NCBI GenBank assembly: GCA_964036045.1
Contig: OZ038380.1
Location: 117,103,699 to 117,167,698, forward strand
Direction of reading: 5' to 3'
Source: Eutreptiella sp. 'Long Island Sound 2002'
Lineage: Eukaryota; Euglenozoa; Euglenophyceae; Eutreptiales; Eutreptiaceae
Length of the DNA stretch: 64,000 nucleotides
Below the pieces are notes generated by a model, which was not told the origin of the DNA, ran no database searches, and worked only from the letters and a program-made list of their open reading frames with translations. The number at the start of each line of letters is the position of its first letter. The stretch's first letter is position 1. The position numbers were made by a program, and so were the translations under genes. Positions 60,993 to 64,000 of this stretch are shown here, piece after piece.

Positions 60993-62915
60993 CCGCTACC
61001 CACGGCGCGCCCCTTCTGTCTGCCGCCACTATCGCAAGACAAGCTGATGGGCACCCCCACCACTTGCTGGCGATGTGGGCCCCACGCGCTGGCCACCCCA
61101 TGGCCCCTCCTCCAGTTACTGGCGCGCTACCACCCCAAGCGAACGGTTCACGCTACCCCGGAACAGCACCGGTGGCTGCGCACGCACTTCGAACAAGCCG
61201 CAGAGAGTGACACGGCCACAGTGACGTGGGAACCCAGCACCAAGGCGGAATGGAGATTCCACAGGGGCACGTGGAACACCCAACACCCAGCCATCACCTT
61301 CCCGGTGATAGCCAACCACCGCAGCGCCACGCCGGAGGCCCCAGCCTACCCGGTCAAACACCGATGCTCCCACCTACAGGACTCGCAGACGGTCGAGTGG
61401 ACCACATTCCACCCGCAGACAGCATACTTACTCCAGTACGTGTACGGCTACCTGACAAAGGGCCATGAAAGGAACAATGACTATGTCCACATGAACCCGG
61501 CGGCAACCGAGATCATCCGCCAGGGGGTGGGGGTGTATGCTACCCGGAGACTCCGGCCGGACACCAACACGCCATGGGCCACCACGGAACGGGGGGCACA
61601 CATCCATGCCTACCAACCAACGATGCCGTGCCGCCTGCCGCACCCGGACAACCACACCACGATCATCTTCGCGGATGCCTGCGGCACTACAAGCCTCAGC
61701 CTGGCGGCAGGGGGGGCGGCTTTAGAGTTGGAAGTGGACACGACAAACCGACTGCACCAACGCCACCTCACGGGGGCTACCATCTTCGGGGCCTCCCCTC
61801 ACGGAGAACTGAAGACGCTGGCGATCGTCGTGGACGCCGTCAATGACACCCACCAAGCGCCGCGTGACCAGACGCACCATGTGTGGGTAGTAGTGGACGC
61901 AGCGGTGGACTTCGAACTCGTCCGCAGGCTGGCGCGGCAACCCCTGCACAAGGCGACTGACTCTAGCCTGAGCACCCAGGCCCTACACCTCTGGACAGCC
62001 CTGAGGCGCCTCCCAAAACACGTCGTCCTGCATCTCGTCAAACAAGAATCACATCGGTATAGCCTGGGCAACGGACACATAGACCCGCATGCCCACAACC
62101 AGCTTGCCGAGCACATGCCGGACGGCGAGGACCCACCGCTACAAGACCACATGCACACACACCTCCAGCACCTGCCACCCATCCCACGCCCCGGGGAACC
62201 ACCAGCCTGGGTGCCAGACGATCGCATCTATAACGCCACGGGGAGGGCATACCACTACCCACAGCCCATCCGCACCATGGCGCACATTCGGGGCAGTCAA
62301 GCCGACAACGCCCTTTTGAGCCGTCTCCAACACGAAATGCGCACCGCATTGTACTTCTCCGCTCTGGAGCCATCCCTGATGCCGGTGCACCTGCAGACAC
62401 GACGTGCCCAGCTCTTGCTCCAGCAGCTACCCCTTCTAGACAGAGTGGCACGCTGGTATGCCCGGCGAGGTATAGACATACCCCCGGAATACACCATATG
62501 CCCCTGCCATCTCCAACAGCCAGAAACATGGGAACACTTCAAACGCTGCCCATTAGCCCAAGGGGACAACCACCTGGTCACGTGGGCACCGGAGAACACC
62601 ATCACACAACACGCCAGATGGGGCCCGGCCACGCCACCGGCAAATGAGGTTCGACGCCTGATGCGACAGCCAGACATCAAGGAGGCAGTGCTCAGAGGAG
62701 CGGTGCCACTCCAGCCTTACAGGGTCGTCGCCGACCACGCCCCAGAACCCAGGGCCACAATACGTCACATGCAGCTCACGGCCGTCAAAAGGGCGGACGC
62801 ACAGCTGCAGCACCGCGTCCAAGTATACACACAGGAAGCACAACAAACATCCCACGACCGCCGCACGTACTATAATCTCCTCATCCACTACCAACATGCG
62901 CAACCTAGCGACTAG
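60993..62915 (+). CDS. element B ORF: RNase H domain and C-terminal zinc knuckle
   Basis: About 640 codons, 5'-truncated by its insertion into gypsy2 RT. An N-terminal part of unknown fold (TTCWRCGPHALATPWPLLQL) is followed by RNase H: TIIFADACGTTSL (D), SPHGELKTLAIV (E), VWVVVDAAVD (D) and NGHIDPHAHNQ (D). Then CPCHLQQPETWEHFKRCP, the same C-x-C-x9-H-x3-C knuckle as in element C, and a helical C-terminus. Identity with 19,811-21,199 is clear along the whole length but the two copies are well diverged, so both belong to an old family. The RING ORF starts 115 bases downstream. Confidence 0.8.
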   Translation, partial: PLPTARPFCLPPLSQDKLMGTPTTCWRCGPHALATPWPLLQLLARYHPKRTVHATPEQHRWLRTHFEQAAESDTATVTWEPSTKAEWRFHRGTWNTQHPAITFPVIANHRSATPEAPAYPVKHRCSHLQDSQTVEWTTFHPQTAYLLQYVYGYLTKGHERNNDYVHMNPAATEIIRQGVGVYATRRLRPDTNTPWATTERGAHIHAYQPTMPCRLPHPDNHTTIIFADACGTTSLSLAAGGAALELEVDTTNRLHQRHLTGATIFGASPHGELKTLAIVVDAVNDTHQAPRDQTHHVWVVVDAAVDFELVRRLARQPLHKATDSSLSTQALHLWTALRRLPKHVVLHLVKQESHRYSLGNGHIDPHAHNQLAEHMPDGEDPPLQDHMHTHLQHLPPIPRPGEPPAWVPDDRIYNATGRAYHYPQPIRTMAHIRGSQADNALLSRLQHEMRTALYFSALEPSLMPVHLQTRRAQLLLQQLPLLDRVARWYARRGIDIPPEYTICPCHLQQPETWEHFKRCPLAQGDNHLVTWAPENTITQHARWGPATPPANEVRRLMRQPDIKEAVLRGAVPLQPYRVVADHAPEPRATIRHMQLTAVKRADAQLQHRVQVYTQEAQQTSHDRRTYYNLLIHYQHAQPSD

Positions 62916-63030
62916 CCACACGCACGGGCCCGCGGCAACAGCCAGGCACCTACCGTAGCACTGCCCGGAGCGCGCGCGCCCCCTCCCCTGTAGTGGCCCG
63001 ATCGTCCTGCGAACGACACCTCTCTTCAGG

Positions 63031-63925
63031 ATGCCCGAAGGTGAAGCACCGCATCCACGGCCGGGGAACCCATGCGGGGTCTGCATGGAGGTGAACGACG
63101 ACAACGGCAACCCCCTTCGCGGGCATGACCTCGGCTGCGGCGGCACGGAGCAGCTGGACTGGTTCTGCAGCCCGTGCATCGCGAACTTGTGGTCGTGCCC
63201 ACTCTGCCGGCGACCGCACCGACTCTGCACGGCTCTGCCGCCGCGCGAAACGCAAGACAAAGACCTCACACTCCAGACGCTGCGGACTCTGATCCGGCAA
63301 AACGTCTGGAACGACGGCGCAGGGAAGGACAGCCCCAACGTCGAGTGGTTGGACGTCCTCACCGCCGAGGACCCAGCGACACCCCCCCCCCCGCCCCCCC
63401 TGGCGCGCACCAACCTGGGCGCTGCCAGACCCGGACGCGGACCCCACGGTTTACGTCCCCGACCACGAGGACTACAACGACGCACCACGGGGCAGTCTGC
63501 ACCCAGTCAGCCCCACGAACCAAAACAACTACCGCAACATCGTCGTCACCCTCACCACCCGCCTCCCGATCGCCTTCGGCTGGCTGGTGGGGGACGTGGA
63601 ATGGGCGATTGGCATCGCCCGCGGTGCCCATGGCGCCGAGTGGGGGGACTTCTTCCACCGCGGCGGGGCCATGACCCGGGGGGCGACCGAGTGGCTGATG
63701 GCGGCCTACCTCACGTGGAGGGGCATACCCCCTCCAAGCAGCCTCGAATTGCTGATACAGCGCACCCTGCAGCCGCACGTCCCGCCACCACAACCGGGCA
63801 CATACGGCAATGCAGCGGTGGCCAGGATGATGGCCAGAGGTACCCGGCTCATCCTAGTCCCCCCGGAGAACCACCGCAACCATCACCACCCCCCCGCCCC
63901 GATCACGCGCCACGACAGCGACTAG
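63031..63925 (+). CDS. element B RING-finger ORF, frameshifted at a poly-C tract
   Basis: ATG at 63,031. Residues 15-59 carry C15-x2-C18, C36, C46-x2-C49 and C56-PL-C59, with the closing CSPCIANLWSCPLCRRP very like a RING finger. The frame stays open to the window end, but the conserved second domain (GDVEWAIGIARGAHGAEWGD, then RGGAMTRGATEWLMAAYLTW) is in another frame ending in TAG at 63,925. The switch falls in the C-rich run at about 63,382-63,400. Element C has the same RING then WAI order in one frame, so the shift here is an indel or sequencing error. Ubiquitin-ligase activity is possible but not shown. Confidence 0.6.
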
Positions 63926-64000
63926 GGCCACGAACGTACGGGCCCGAACGTCGGCCGCGACGTCCTCCACATCCCCCGACCCATCCACCTCCGCCCCCAC

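Noticed and set aside
1-64000. CRISPR arrays, rRNA, riboswitches, bacterial operons, spliced-leader sequence
   Set aside because: None was seen. The regular repeats present are satellites or LTRs without spacer structure, and no full dinoflagellate spliced-leader sequence was found by eye.

Overview
This looks like nuclear DNA of a eukaryote with a large, repeat-filled genome, most likely a protist or alga. There is no operon structure, no rRNA or credible tRNA, and no intact host gene. Almost everything recognisable is retrotransposon, mostly with frameshifts and stops. The Pol of the chromodomain Ty3/gypsy element resembles elements I associate with dinoflagellates, but that is memory only and I would not assign a lineage.

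Left third (1-21,200). A GC-rich minus-strand non-LTR-like element, called C here, runs from about 21.2 kb down to about 1.7 kb: RNase H + Zn ORF, then a RING-finger/proline-rich ORF, then an 822-aa ORF of unknown function. A Ty3/gypsy element (7,375-18,120, minus strand) sits inside the RING ORF. It has LTRs, PBS, PPT, Gag, protease, a methyltransferase-like NPPF domain, RT, RNase H, integrase and chromodomain. The insertion site was then duplicated, leaving a solo LTR at 6,009-6,541 with the same 5-bp target duplication and a second copy of the flank (6,542-7,374).

Middle (21,200-50,900). After an A/C-skewed stretch comes an array of about 18 diverged 204-bp monomers of two alternating types, then a long degraded plus-strand non-LTR element, A: CCCH finger ORF, C2H2 finger, APE-like endonuclease, RT, RNase H-like part and Zn knuckle, then unknown ORFs. 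Element A holds nested insertions: a 5'-truncated LINE with a 12-bp target duplication (31,629-34,370); a 618-bp triplication made through a 7-bp microhomology; a TIR element full of 219-bp satellite (38,131-40,567); and a non-coding LTR element in the form LTR-internal-LTR-internal-LTR (40,649-44,858) flanked by one 5-bp duplication.

Right (50,900-64,000). About 3.7 kb of AT-richer DNA without recognisable genes leads to a decayed second Ty3/gypsy element (PBS, coiled-coil Gag, two zinc knuckles, protease-like part, RT). Its RT is cut at about 60,990 by a copy of the C-type element (B) on the plus strand, again RNase H + Zn ORF followed by a RING ORF, which runs off the end of the window.

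The most unusual points are the RNase H/RING ORF pair found twice on opposite strands, the two-type 204-bp array before element A, the NPPF domain placed before RT in gypsy1, and a Gag frame that starts inside the LTR and reads through the PBS.
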